A DNA stretch of 64,000 nt. Source: Bombyx mori (Eukaryota; Arthropoda; Insecta; Lepidoptera; Bombycidae). A model generated the notes under the pieces. That model was not told where the DNA came from, ran no database searches, and worked only from the letters and a program-made list of their open reading frames with translations. The stretch's first letter is position 1. The number at the start of each line of letters is the position of its first letter. Shown piece after piece: positions 1-11,858 of the stretch. A program made the translations under genes and the position numbers. The stretch lies in NCBI RefSeq assembly GCF_030269925.1, contig NC_085107.1, positions 17,548,001 to 17,612,000 on the forward strand, written 5' to 3'.

Positions 1-1878
1 GACTCGCCAAGTTACGTCGGTCGTATTGTAATGAGCGATTAAGTGGGCAACTTCATTTCTGTTAATTTAGTGTCACGGTGCGCGCGCATAGTAAAATTTC
101 ACTCTCATCAATTTTTTGAAGTATAACTTCAAAAAATTACCTAAAATTCTTTACATCGCGTGCGCTACTTCCCAAGCGAAGCCGGGGCGGGCCGCTAGTC
201 CTTTATAAACTGTATCGGCTTTTTCTAGAAAACAGGTTTAATGACCGAAAGGCGACGACGGGGAGTGTGCAAACAAACCTACGGGCGTTTCGTCGAGTGA
301 AACCAAAGTCTACAAAACGTCGCCGGTCGAACTACGGTGACGCCCTCCGGCTACAAATATATTGGAATCTGCAAAACCTCAAACAGCGTGAATTAATTTG
401 TCGGATTAAATATGGTGGTTCGAAAGATTTAATGGAACGAAGGATAACAAAAAAAAATTACAAAACGAAACACACGACCTTTGTGCGGCAGATATAGGCA
501 GAATGGTACATTGTGCATCTAACAGTGTGCCCTGTAAGTATGAATAAATTTAACGGATATTAGATTCGTGTATTACTTATAACTCAGAAGAAGCAGTACC
601 CGCCAGAGATTATGATTAAACAACGGACGCTTCAAATTGAAGAAAACAGTAAATTTATAAAAAGCGGTAACAGAAATAGGTAATTTTTAGGTTTTTAATA
701 TTCTAAACCATCTCTCATACTCATGCTTGCTCTGTATGTTTTGTTTGTTTCTTTTAGGACCGCATGGACTTTAATGTTCATTAACTTAGGAAAACTTTTG
801 CATATATAAATGAATAATTGAAGAAAAATCAAACATATTTTCTGTGAAGGAAATCTGAAAATGATAATTTTGCATTATTTTGATAATACAGAATAACTAG
901 CAAAAGTTTGATATATTTTTTTATTTTTAAGGTAGTTGTTAGAAAATTTTAAATTTTAGTATAAATATTTATAATAATAAAATGCGAATGCATAGAACGA
1001 AAAGCGGATGAAGTAAAAGAAGAAGAAAAAACGGAAAAAGTCCTTCCCTGTTTCAATAAGTAGGGTTGACATTAGACAGATGATATCGTAAAACGCCTGG
1101 TAAATCCCTGTACACCATGATAAAAGGACATTCTGAACCGACCCTAAATGAGCTCAGGTAAGGGTAAGAAAACTAAGGAAACCAGAAACTCAAATTCGTT
1201 TAAATATATTTAAGCACGTGGATGTGTTATGTGGTGGAACACTAAAATAGTAAAAACAAACTCATAATTTTCTTACATTCAGAAGGTTTTTATTTCGCTA
1301 AATAAATTTAAAATCTAGTATTATGGTCATTGCGAATCAAGATAGTATGTAATTCAAATTTTTTATTCGTAGGGAATTAATGAATCTCGTCCTCATGTTT
1401 ACACTGAACGAATTGTTAAAAGATCATTGACAGCGTGAAATTGAATCCTTTAACATAATCAAAGTTCAAACAATTTTGCGTCTAAAATATTATTTTTATG
1501 TCCATTGCTGGCCTAGATTATCAAAGCAGCATTTCTTTTAATTTATTCTTATATGTGATTTTTCAAGTTTAAAACTCTTCTGTGTTAAACTTTATTAACT
1601 TAAATCATGGCCGAAACGGTTGACAAAAATTAAGATAATTCGACGTCAAGTCAACCTGTCGAATATCGCTGAAAAATGACATGAAATTTTTCGTGCAAAA
1701 TTTAAATAAATTAAAACAAACAAAAAAATGATAGAAACATAAGCAAAACAATTTAAACACTTTCAACGTGTTTTTTGGGGACTCGTTTCAATTCTGCAAG
1801 ATGACAAGGTATGCTCGTTATCATGATTGGCCCAGATTAGTCTAGTGCTGAGAAAGGTTCCGTACGCATAAGTATTAA

Positions 1879-2054
1879 CCCACTGAGTTTTTGCCGGAGC
1901 TTCTCAGTGAGTTGCGATTTCGATCCGGTAGTAAATTCAGCGAAGCAATGCTGTTGCTAGGGCCAGTGTTAGCAAATTCTCTCAGGTTTAGCCCGTGAGC
2001 TCACTTACCAGTCCGTGAGTAACTAGATTAGCCCGTTAGAATGCCAGCGATTAG
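1879..2054 (+). repeat. Dispersed repeat, copy 1 of 3 in the window
   Basis: This copy has the same ordered blocks as copies near 6087-6240 and 18160-18310: CACTGAGTTT, a CCGG-containing TTCTCAG motif, GATCCGGTAGTA, a GCGAAGCA motif and GTTAGCAAATTCTCTCAGGT. The copies are diverged but collinear. I recognise the pattern as a common silkworm interspersed repeat but cannot name the family. It is probably a retroelement 3' portion. Confidence 0.6.
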
Positions 2055-2524
2055 GTAAAAAAATATATATTTCTCTTAAATAAAAAAAAACGTTATAATT
2101 TCCAATATCGAGATTTTATTCTTAAATTTTAGAATACATGTTTATTACTTTATTGCTTTTTAATACGCTGCAGTCACCTTTATAGTTAACAACCTTCAAA
2201 GAATAAAACATAATAATTAATATCCGTCTTCTTCCTGCCTACATCTGTGAAGGAAGCTAGTTCTTATGAGCTCGGACGGCCACCACTTTTTTTTTTTGTT
2301 TATATCCCGAAATGCGTTCAGGCTGGAAGACATGAGACAAAAATCTAGAATTCGGTTTCATGTCTCTAATATGTTGTCTATTGGATCCAGTTACAAAGGC
2401 CACTAAATACCAATTGCCAATCTACAACTACTGGAGAAAAATCTGATTTATTGAATGTGTGCATAGGCTATTCTTTTATGACTTGAAGAATAGAGTAGAG
2501 GAATAATAAAGATGGTATATATAA

Positions 2525-2760
2525 TAATACTAGCCGTACTCGCCCGCTTCGCTGGGCATTTAAAATTAACATTATTATTTATTGTTATTATTATTAGGGA
2601 GTCCAACACTCATATAAATATTAGCCTATCCATTAAGTACATGTATTCTCATACATGGATACCAAGTTTCAAGTCAATCGGATGCATGGTTCAATAGTTA
2701 TAACGGAACATCCGTAAAAACCACTGTAGATTTATATATAGTATAGATAATAATATAGAA
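2525..2760 (+). repeat. Non-LTR-retroelement-like 3' tail
   Basis: It starts with ACTAGCCGTACTCGCCCGCT and contains ACCAAGTTTCAAGTCAATCG. It ends in an AT-rich TATAGTATAGAT motif, the layout of a common class of lepidopteran interspersed repeats. Similar 'ACTAGC...TAGTATAGAT' elements sit at 24932-25210, and a related one at 24250-24548. It is non-coding. The family assignment (non-LTR 3' end versus non-autonomous DNA element) is uncertain. Confidence 0.5.
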
Positions 2761-3088
2761 CATAGTATTTATATTATATTATGTAAACGGTATATATCTG
2801 TTTATTATATGTATATATTTTCTATAATAATGTATTGTATATGGTACACCGCAACATACCTGCTATATTTTTTATATTTTACAGAATTTCTGTAAATTAA
2901 ACGGTTGTCTGGAAGAGATCGCTTTTAGCGATAAGACCGCCTATTGTACATGTGTGCTTTTTGACTTTTTTTTTTTAATGTAAATAGTGTTGGCGTGCAA
3001 TAAAGTGTATTCTCTCTCTCTCTCTAGTCTTTGAATTACGAATAAAAATTTAAAGATTAAATCATAACGTTTCAAAAATAACATTCAG

Positions 3089-3304
3089 CTGCTGCACTTG
3101 CGAGGGCCACCATAGCGGTGCTAAGTCGAGTCTGCCGCTGGTCTGCCTGGTTCCTCGCGATGGAGCATCTTCGGAAGCCAGGACAAAGCCCCGGCCTGCA
3201 TCAGCTGGGCCCACAACTCAAAATGATTTCCAGTTGCTCGACGAGGAGTACATCAGGAAAAACTTTAAGTTGCCACAGAGGGCGTTGTATTTGGACCCGT
3301 ATAG
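3089..3304 (+). CDS. Unknown gene, exon A
   Basis: The exon follows a CAG acceptor and ends at GTAGGT. The frame open through the whole exon begins with one carried-over base and encodes a Cys/Ser/Pro-rich start, then NDFQLLDEEYIRKNFKLPQR and ALYLDPYR. A second, longer-looking open frame over the same bases starts at 3118, but it does not join the next exon. Confidence 0.5.
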
Positions 3305-6300
3305 GTAGGTGGATATTCAACCTCGAAATTAAAATAATTCATTACTAAAATGTGTCCATACTAAAATTTAATATACTAGATTTTTTTTAAAAGTATTATC
3401 AATTTATAATTTTATGCAGTTATTATTCCCATGTATAGCAAAAAACCCAGTACAGTACCTACCTTAAAACCAGTGGTTTAATTTAAAATTAATATTATCT
3501 TGTATGTGTAATGTTTGTATCATTTACAAAAAAAAATTACGTAAATGATATATTAATTAATGACTCATTGCAGACGTCCCCTTATAACCTTTCCGATGAC
3601 ACAAGAAGACTGTAAGCATTTCAACTTAGCCAGAAAGTATAAGATTAACCAACAAATATTGGACGGTTACTTGGATCCCGGAGAATCAATATCTGCGCCG
3701 AGCGTTTTCGTTAGTTGTTTTAAATTATTTGATCAAAGTATTTAACAAATTAGGTATTTTTTTGATTTTGCAAACTGGGCTTTGTGTGAAACACCAGATA
3801 TATTGATGAACCGATTTGGGAGTGATGGATCAACACCCAACTCATTCCCGCCGTTCACTATTTAGTAGAAAAGCTGATCTTTTTAGGCATATCCTAATTA
3901 CTATATTATTAGTTACCTTTATTGCTTACTTTATTGGTATAGGGGATTGTTCAATGCCTACAACAGCTTCTCACACAACACGCAACCTAGACCATAATTG
4001 GTTACCTGTTCATTCACCCAATTAAAACTTTCCTCATTTTAGTGTCGAAATTTTTTAATCAATTCAAGTAATTTCCGCTTTTCAGCCATATATGAAAACG
4101 AAGGCAGAAAAGCAAAGCGAAGCTGATGATGATGAAGAAATAATATACATATTACAGCTTCCTGATTATGTATACAAATGTCCTTTGCATAGTCAAACCA
4201 TCAGAACGCCACGGTACCCATATTTCTTTCAACATCTTGTATATCGCCAGGTTATTTTGTTACTAGCGCCATCTGTTTTCTTTTATTGTATATGGGTTAA
4301 AACCCATGCTTCGTGGCAAGTCCTAAACTCGGCGTAGTTTTTAATACTGGCAACAGATGTCACTACACAGCAAATCATTTCAAGATTTTTTATGAAAAAC
4401 TCAAAACATTTCTATTATAAACATCTATTTATTGTTTAAATTGTTATTTATGATAATTTAGTTTTTTATATTGTGATTAAAGGTTCATTTGGCATTCTTG
4501 TAAGAAATCAAAGAAGGAAAAAGGCGGCGAGTTGAAACGAGGCGGAGGACCGTTGAATAAACCAAAACCTTGGCTACTCAGCAGACATACAGACTTTGAC
4601 TTGTTATCACAATGGTGATTTATGTTTTTATTTAAATATACCAAAAAGTTATAAGAATAATAGTTTACATAAACAACGAGTACAAGGAATTCCGCAATAA
4701 AAATATTACAGAAGTTTATTTAGTTTCATTACCTCTATAAGCTTTATTGGTTTGGACAACCAAAAAAAACATGAGTTGGAGCTTTTGAATCATAAGTTTC
4801 TATTATGACTATTTGAGGGTTCCTTTCTTTAGAATTTATACATACTGAGTTTACTGCAAAGAAATTGTCTAGGGATAGATTCACGGTACTACTGAGCCGA
4901 ATACTGAAACTTATTTTTCTATTTCGATTTCTATTGCTTCTAGGAAGAACTCGAATGTTAACGAGTCCTTCAATCGTAGCTCTGGTTACATTTCGGTTAA
5001 TTAATTCGTTTAGGTGTATCAGGTAGGAATGTATGATTTGTTTTAGTAAACAGTTTACAAACAAGTTTCGTCAAGATTTGCGATAAGCTGTTTATTTTAT
5101 AAATTTTTATGAAGTAATATTGTGAATTTCACACAATGCACATAATATTTATCCTTAGAGTAAACATTAAAGCAAAATCCTATCAATATATTGTTTATAA
5201 TAATGACCCCCTTATCAATTTATTCGCTAAATTTACCAACGAACTTTAAATAATAAGGTCGTATACATTAACATCTTTCATGTATTGCATGAATAATATT
5301 TGACGTCTTTCATATGAACAACGTTTGGAATTAAAATAATAAAATTTTCTGTTTGTGCAGATTCATTGAACGTAACATAAAAATGACTGACAAAAATCTT
5401 ATTGCAAAACTTGCTAGTGTGTGAGTATGTCGTTTGAGCGCTTAGGGAAAAAAAACAACTTCTCCAAATTATATAATTTAATTTCTTAGGCCTTTGGAGA
5501 AGCCCGGCTTCGACGCTCTCAATATGACCGCTCCGTTTATGGTACAAATGAACCCGGACGGTAAATGGAATAGTTGTAAACCAGAAAACTTAGACGAAGA
5601 ACGCTTAAAAGCAGTCGTACAATATTTAGTGAAATCGAAAGCAGTAGCTGCAGCTCATAGTTATTGTACACAATGCACTTCCGGGAATCAGGTACGTATA
5701 GATACTATAGGAATGTTACATACTCCACAAAGCTTCATTTGGCTTAAAAATAAATCAAAGTATTATTCTGTTGATATCAACTGGCCAGGATTCGAGATTT
5801 ATTTGTAATATTCGTTTTTAAGTTTTTCGGTAAGTTCGGTTTTAAGTTTCTTTTTTACCAAGATTATTGCCTTCGTCAATTCGCACATTCCTTACCACTT
5901 ATAGTTGTAGATGTAGGTATATTTTCTCTTACTGGTGTTCGTAATAGCTCTATTCACACCATGGCGCTAAGTAGCACAAAAGAAGAACTCGGATCTACAT
6001 TACTAGCAGCAGCTACCAGAGCCCCTAGTTGTTGACGTGCATATGCCAGCGATCCGTGATGCGTTGCTGATTGATTGTTCCACAGACCCACTGAGTTTCT
6101 CGCCGGATCTTCTCAGTGGGTCGCGTTTCCGACCCGGTGGTAGATTCAGCGAACCACTGCTTGTGCCAGGGTAGAAGTTAGCACAGTCTCTCAGGTTAAG
6201 TCGCGTGAGTTCACCTATCCGTCCACGCGTGGTTGGAATAGCTCCTTATGCCCCCCACACACGTCTCGCCTTGTCGCGGCGGTGGGGCTTAAGCGTGCAC

Positions 6301-8439
6301 CCGACACCGTGGAGCAGCGTTGTCTGCACAGGGGTACCGCGAACTAAGTAGACTGCACACCGTGTTCCCTTTTCCCACCTTTGCTGGACAAAGGGTGCGT
6401 GAAGGGGGAGAGGGCCCCCTTTTGGAGCCCTCTTGGGTGCTAGGTTTTGTCCCCGGCGGCTCTCTGGCTGCTAAAGGGAAAGGCCCTCCAGAGGGAAGTG
6501 CCGGTACGCCGGCGTGGCCACAGCGTGGTCAGACGTGTGGGTCTGTCAGTAACGGTAGACCCCACGTGTATGAGAAGTGAACCGGAGGGCACTCCCTTCC
6601 GGTCGCTGGTTGCCATGTCCCCGGTTGCCTTTTGGCGGCTACAGGGCAAGGCTCTCCATAGGGGGGTACCGGTTTACCGGCGTGGCTTCGCAGAAGCATA
6701 CCGTAATCCCTACAGAGTAGGGGACGAGGGCCGCTGATTAGCAGGGACCGCCGGGATGGGAACCTCTATAAAAAATGCCCTAATCCTAAGCTTGTGACGT
6801 GCCCGATGATGGGATGAGTGGCTGGAGGGAGTCCAGTCGTGAGGACCGTCCCAGGGGACCGACCCCTGGTTAAATAACAAAGGAACAAAACAAATGATGG
6901 CACACTTAACCAAAAATAATTACGTTATTTCAGTTAAAATTTTTATTAAACGGTGCAATTTGCTCTTCATTCCGTCACAATTTTCGTTGATAAAGTTGTT
7001 ATAAAGGTCTTCGTCAGTGACTTTGTAACCATAGTCCTCCGTTGCTCCATAAGATAGCTAATGTTATCTTTTCTTGTGTAAAATACTTTTAAAAGGATCT
7101 TCGATTAAAAGAAAATTCAGACCTAGATTTATTGGCTTGCGGCTATGCAGATATTGATATTGACGAAAGTATCCTCCAGTAATCTATCAGTTTACCACCG
7201 ATCGGAAGATTTTCAATATATTTCATATTGCCATTAGAGTATTGTGGAATCAATATTGGTAAAAGCGATATATTTTTCTTGCATCGTTGTCTTGTAACCA
7301 TTTAAGAAGAGTTTAATGGATTCACATTTTTATCTTTCTAGTACCCCTAGAGCATCAATGAAATAGCATTTTGGTTTACGATTGGAATCATTTACAAGCC
7401 TGAAAAATGGCATTTTCGTTTTTTTTTTTGCCTCTATGTTGATACGTGTTGCTCTTCCAAGACATAAAGAGATGGCGCTATACGATGCTGTTAGCACGAC
7501 AATAGTCCATCGAAAGCGGCTCTGACGATTTGGAGTAATATTTTACGGTCCCAATTTTATTAATTATCTTACTTTTATCTAAATATGCAACTTAAAAGTA
7601 AGCTAAATGGGTAACGTTATTTTGTAAAGCCATTTCGTAGGTAAACTTGAAAGATAATTAATTAAAGTAACGTCCAAACAATAAGTGCATTAGATATTTA
7701 CAAGATGGCGCTGTTAAAGTTTTGCCTAGGATGGGCTTTTTTCAGGGATGTGGCCAATATAAATTAAATGAAAACTCAACCTATCTTAAATAAAAACTTG
7801 ATCCACAACGTAAAGCTGTATCTGGGATACATGAATATATTTTTACATTTTTTTAATTTAATTTTTTCCCGTCCTGGCAGACGAAACGTCCCAACTGATG
7901 GCAAGTAGTTACCTTCGCTCATGGACGTCAGCAATGCCAGGGGCAGAGCCAAGCCGCTGCCTACCGCCTAATACTCTCTACAAGCCTCGTTGGAAAAAGG
8001 ACATTTAAGTATTTTAGAATTGCTTTATTCAAGACATTGGATCGATAAATGTCCTTGTATAAAGGTTGTGAAAAAAGTGAAACATTACTTTTTCGAACTG
8101 TTTTCAATATAATTTGTTACTAGTATTAAAAATACACTATTAGTTAATTATATTACTTATATTAATATATTATATTTAATGATACAATTCCAGAAAAATG
8201 ATTCGAAATCAAATTACGTACCAGTCATCATGATGCCAATATACCCAGCAGACCAATGTCCATTTGATATGGATTGTGAAATAAAAAAAATGAAAGATTC
8301 TGAAATTAAGACTGTTAAAAAAGCAAAAAAATTAAAAGAGGTCAAGGATTCAGAAAAAAACAATGAAAGTAAGAAGACGAAAAAACATGGTTTTGTATTG
8401 CAAAGGCTTACGGATTTCGATTTACTGTCACAGTGGTGA
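3089..8439 (+). CDS. Unrecognised multi-exon gene (3' part) with two alternative terminal exons
   Basis: Six exons are supported by splice sites and phase: A 3089-3304, B 3574-3709, C 4086-4213, D 4483-4618 (terminal), E 5490-5691 and F 8194-8439 (terminal). Phases: A ends two bases into a codon, as B requires; B-C is phase 0; C ends two bases into a codon and both D and E begin with the missing third base; E-F is phase 0. Two products are therefore possible, A-B-C-D and A-B-C-E-F, and both end in TDFDLLSQW. The protein is hydrophilic, Lys/Glu-rich near the C-terminus, with no signal peptide, membrane span or family I recognise. The first exon(s) and start codon were not found and lie upstream of 3089. 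It could also be two tandem genes that arose by duplication, but the shared phase favours one gene. Confidence 0.55.
3574..3709 (+). CDS. Unknown gene, exon B
   Basis: The acceptor is TTGCAG and the donor GTTAGT. The exon encodes RPLITFPMTQEDCKHFNLAR and continues through DGYLDPGESISAPSVF. Its first base completes the Arg codon begun in exon A (AG+A). The exon is 136 bp long, one base plus 45 codons. Confidence 0.55.
4086..4213 (+). CDS. Unknown gene, exon C (branch point for two 3' ends)
   Basis: The acceptor is TTTTCAG. The donor GTACCC is weak. The exon encodes PYMKTKAEKQSEADDDEEII, then YILQLPDYVYKCPLHSQTIR and TPR. It ends two bases into a codon (CG), so either D or E, which both start with G, restores Arg and keeps the frame. 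Without the donor the frame reads on to 4337, so a read-through end is also possible. Confidence 0.5.
4483..4618 (+). CDS. Unknown gene, proximal terminal exon D
   Basis: The acceptor is ATTAAAG. The exon encodes FIWHSCKKSKKEKGGELKRG, then a Pro/Lys stretch ending WLLSRHTDFDLLSQW and TGA. An AATAAA signal lies at 4696, about 80 bases after the stop, which supports a true 3' end. The last nine residues are identical to those of exon F. Confidence 0.5.
4696..4701 (+). terminator. Poly(A) signal after exon D
   Basis: AATAAA lies about 78 bases downstream of the exon D stop codon. It is consistent with a short 3' UTR for the A-B-C-D form. Inferred from motif and position only. Confidence 0.45.
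5490..5691 (+). CDS. Unknown gene, exon E (internal exon of the long form)
   Basis: The acceptor is TTTCTTAG and the donor a good GTACGT. The frame is one carried base plus 67 codons, encoding PLEKPGFDALNMTAPFMVQM and a Lys/Glu-rich middle, then YCTQCTSGNQ. A CxxC pair (CTQC) is visible but there is no full zinc-binding motif. The exon is phase-compatible with C upstream and F downstream. Confidence 0.55.
6041..6880 (+). mobile_element. GC-rich retroelement-like insertion between exons E and F
   Basis: This is a markedly GC-rich block in AT-rich surroundings. The left part (about 6087-6240) is copy 2 of the dispersed repeat also seen at 1879 and 18160. The right part holds two imperfect direct repeats about 168 bp apart (about 6451-6525 and 6619-6690) sharing CCCCGG and GCTCTC/GCCCTCC motifs and CCGGCGTGGC. 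Open frames of 60-96 codons cross it on both strands, but none shows a recognisable domain and none is phase-linked to neighbours. I read it as a degenerate retroelement fragment of unknown family. Confidence 0.45.
7868..8010. repeat. Short interspersed repeat, degenerate
   Basis: Contains CAACTGATGGCAAGTAGTTA followed by a GC-richer stretch with CGCTCATGGACGTCAGCAAT. This wording is common in lepidopteran interspersed repeats derived from SINE or LINE 3' regions. Boundaries are approximate and the family is not assigned. Confidence 0.35.
8194..8439 (+). CDS. Unknown gene, distal terminal exon F
   Basis: The acceptor is ATTCCAG. The exon has 82 codons including the stop. It encodes a short hydrophobic/Pro-containing part (VPVIMMPIYPADQCPFDMDC), a long Lys/Glu/Ser-rich stretch and the end FVLQRLTDFDLLSQW. 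The C-terminal TDFDLLSQW matches exon D exactly, although the rest of the two exons differs. An AATAAA lies at 8602. Confidence 0.6.
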   Translation, partial: KNDSKSNYVPVIMMPIYPADQCPFDMDCEIKKMKDSEIKTVKKAKKLKEVKDSEKNNESKKTKKHGFVLQRLTDFDLLSQW

Positions 8440-8601
8440 AAAGAGATAAATCATTATTTTCCACTGACTGAGTTTTTTTTGCAGTGTTCCTTGTTGTTTC
8501 TGGTATTTAAAAATCTTAATATTATTACACGTTTATTGTTCGGGGGTTTTTTAATTATACAACGAACTTAGTGGTTCATATATTATTCGTCTACCTAACA
8601 T

Positions 8602-8607
8602 AATAAA
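8602..8607 (+). terminator. Poly(A) signal after exon F
   Basis: AATAAA lies about 165 bases after the exon F stop, in AT-rich sequence. It is a plausible 3' end of the long form. Confidence 0.45.
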
Positions 8608-8619
8608 GCTAAAAGGAAA

Positions 8620-11600
8620 TATTTCTGTAAGGTATGATTGAAATTATTACAGATTTTTATAAAGATAGTCACTAGTAAACTCAGGAAACAATAAAAATAT
8701 TATCTGGTTGGCTTTGCCCTAATTAATGCTGACTGTTACCATAGACAATGTGAGCCAATGACTATACCAGCTGTTCTTAGGCTGTATATTATCAGTACCT
8801 TTGCTATACCCTTCCCATTCTCGTTAAAAAAGTACAAGTTGTCGTACTCGATGGTCACCACGGTGTTTGAAGTCGATGGAATAAATGCACATTGCTATTT
8901 TTTATTCGATTACAATTAAAATAATGTACAAAAATATGACTAACCAATGATATTATCACAAAAATAACTGCAAAATAAAAGCCAGGTGAGTGGTTTTAGT
9001 GTGCATACGCGTAATAGGGTACGTCAAAGCAATTAGCCCTCTCCTAGATCTCGTACGACTTTTATGTTTTCACGTCTATCCCAGGCGGAGTTGATTTTTC
9101 CAGGATGCGTCTCTGTGCATTCTTCTATCACTTGTACATATAGGTGAACAGTTGAGAGCCTGGTCCATAGTTAACATTATGCAAAGGTCAGATAATTTCG
9201 CCATAAATGTATGAATTCTCCCGTTAATTTTTTTTCATTAGGCGATCGTGCATGTGTATTCTTGTGCTGTGACAAAAAAGTTTGTTTCGGTGGCGAGTTT
9301 TGCCGTAAATTTTTTTGAATTAGGAAGAGGAGGCATACTTCGTAGCTACGCACTTCCTGCATGGACGATTGTTTAATCACGTATGCGCGGTGTTACAGTC
9401 TACACCTAGGATTTGCGTTGTTTCTTTTGTCGCTAGTCTTCGGGAGTGTAGTGGAGAAGCTGCCCAGGCTGTAGTCCAGAATCCTGGGAGCAATTGTAAA
9501 CATGTTGCAGCCTTGATTATGACATTGGTATCAACTAGTGTGCAATAAACACTTGTTCAACACAATGGCCTTGTAAGTGTTCTCACTGTTCCTTATCTAA
9601 TTGTCTAGGCTTATTCTGTTATGTTGGTCTGTAAATATTTAATTTATTGTTTTATAGATAACTAATAGTCTTTTCTATTCTTAATCATTCATTTTCACAT
9701 GATACATGGAGGCTCCCTTTGGATAGTTATGGCTTCATTTAAGGTTATATGTTTCCATTGCTTTTATTGGTTGTGTTGGTTGTTGCATTTAGATAGCTCT
9801 GCTCTGCCAACAAATTTTCATAAATAATATATTTCAACAGTAAATTTGTAATATTATAGGAAAACATTAAACATAAAATAAACAATCATTTTATCATCTT
9901 AATGACCATACCTACATCGTGAACAATTATCGTTAATGGGCAACTAAACAACAACAACACAATCTTATTAAGAAATTTCTGCTATCAGTTTTGCTTGCTA
10001 TAGCGAATGTTTTAAGAAATAAAACTGTTCTTTAGTTTTACCTAAGCTTCTACAACTATGTCAGCTGAAGAATGAAAAGCATAAAAAACACAAAAATATA
10101 TGTTGGCTTTGAGTATAAACATGAATCTCATGAATTGGTTAAAGTTATAAAATCTGCTGTTTATCAATAATATAAAAATCAATTGCCACATGTGCGACCA
10201 AGTATCACTCTAAAACTGTTTCACCAAATCGGCTGATTTACTTTTTGTTTTGTTTGTAAGGGTAAGGTTTCTATGATAACTGTAATAAAGTTGAAATCTT
10301 ACAATCTAGTGACAATTAAAATTCTGTATTGGTTGTTCCAAAGTTTTATTAGACATTAAATAAAGAATTGCAAATTAGAAAATGACAAAAAATTCGAAAT
10401 TTTAATGTGCCTATATTATGGGAATGAGTATGGGAACATTGTTAGATAACACAAGTATTTTGATCATCGAGTATTTCTTGTTTGCAGCATAAGATGGCCA
10501 TGATCACCATGCTTTTACCATTATATGTTTTTTAATACATAAAAATATGGTTGGTGGCTTTGAGCCAATCGGCCTACATACATGAATTAAAATATATATT
10601 AACTATAGTCATTATTGTTAGGTCTTCAGTTATTTATGATCTTTAGTTTAATGTGTTAAATATACTGAGAAATAAATAGTCCTGCTATTCATCTATTTTA
10701 TTTTGTGAGTGTTTTAAAATGTGCTCAATGTTAATTGCATGTATTTGATATTATTACAAATATTTATGACATTATACATCAGTTGATTACATTTAGATCA
10801 TAAATCATTTAGATAAAAAAAAGGAATGTAATTAAGCACAAAGGTTATTTAAAATCAAAGCTTGAGTTAACATAATGAAAAACACAGGAATTAAGAAAGT
10901 CACAAGACCAATTTTAACACTTCCAAAACTTTCCAAAGTTTAAACCGTATAAAAGATATATGCATATCAAGAATCTAATTCAAATGTTGTTAATGTTAAT
11001 AAAATCCAAATTTATCATTTTACTTTATTCAAGCCATAGATACAAATGGTGGTAATATCTTAAAGTACCATTTAAACTGTACAATTAAAAAAAATGAAAG
11101 CTATAACTGACCAATCTTCAATAAAAACATTTTTTTTATATTTCTGCATATAATATTAAACTAAAATAAAATTAAAAGGTAAGGTAGCTGAGATGTCACA
11201 TGGCTCAAGTATGCAAAAAAATAACATGTTCTTGCAATCAAGAAGAATTGTGTAAAACGAGAATACTGCAATATATTCTTAGGCAAATCAAGTACTGCAA
11301 AGATGTACATTAAAGCTTGCATCAGGTACCATGTCATGGGGAACGTACCTAGGCTGCATCAGTGCAACATTTTGACTCTAAGATAGAGACGATGTTCCAT
11401 TATCATATATTTTTATAGCACACAAATATTATAAAGACAAAAAATACAAAGGGTAAAATTGGGTCAGCCACATCACGGCATGCCGATTCAAAAGACGCGC
11501 GCGTATTCTACCCTTGAGACCTATATTTATTGTGGCCTTTGGTTCGTACTAGTTGTTAGCTGAAGTCGCAACACGTATAAGTACTATAGATGCATCTAGC

Positions 11601-11858
11601 TTGCATCTAGATTCGACCCCTCGCTCCAATCGATACAGCCTACCGCGCGCATTTGCCGGGGTTTACAGTGCAACAGGCTAGTAGTTCATAGCTTCACGGC
11701 GCCCCGTTCATTATACAGATTAAGTTACGTTAGCAAATTTCATTAGTAAAAGAGCGAACGTTACTTGGTTAACACATTTTGAAGTCAAAACCGCGAGGCG
11801 CCAATTTCGCTGATTGCCGGTTATATTTGTACTAATTTCATCATCATTTTAATCAATA
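8620..11858. other. Intergenic region and Fbxw7 upstream flank
   Basis: There is no supported protein-coding gene. The region is AT-rich, with a GC-richer patch at about 11470-11720 just upstream of the first Fbxw7 coding exon, likely promoter and 5' UTR. A candidate alternative first exon ends at 9572 (separate entry). I see no repeats I can name between 9600 and 11400. Confidence 0.45.
9565..9572 (+). CDS. Candidate alternative first coding exon of Fbxw7 (ATG next to a donor)
   Basis: ATGGCCTT is followed directly by GTAAGT. The exon ends two bases into a codon, exactly the phase needed by Fbxw7 exon 2 at 13352, which starts with the completing G. The product would begin Met-Ala-Leu and then run into [10 protein letters not shown]. 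The start context ACAATGG is good. Short ATG-to-donor matches can arise by chance, so this is the weakest of the alternative starts. Confidence 0.25.

Larger units (their letters stand above)
1..3088. other. 5' flank with no gene I can support
   Basis: I see no convincing coding exon here. The first 500 bases are relatively GC-rich and hold a 76-codon open frame at 267-497, rich in Lys and Arg, with no domain I recognise. A strong splice-donor-like GTAAGTAT sits at 535. The short ATG-containing piece before it (about 497-534) cannot join the exon at 3089 in phase, so I do not call it. Most of the rest is AT-rich, with a dispersed repeat at about 1879-2054, a retroelement-tail-like stretch at 2525-2760 and a short CT microsatellite near 3013-3027. 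Upstream exons of the gene that starts at 3089 may be hidden here. Confidence 0.4.

Noticed and set aside
497..534. Short ATG-containing segment ending at a strong GTAAGTAT donor
   Set aside because: Its phase does not fit the next recognised exon at 3089, and the frame that would fit is closed by TAA. It may be a leader exon, but this cannot be shown.
6320..6913. Overlapping open frames on both strands
   Set aside because: They lie in the GC-rich repeat-like insertion, where stops are rare by composition; no family recognised.
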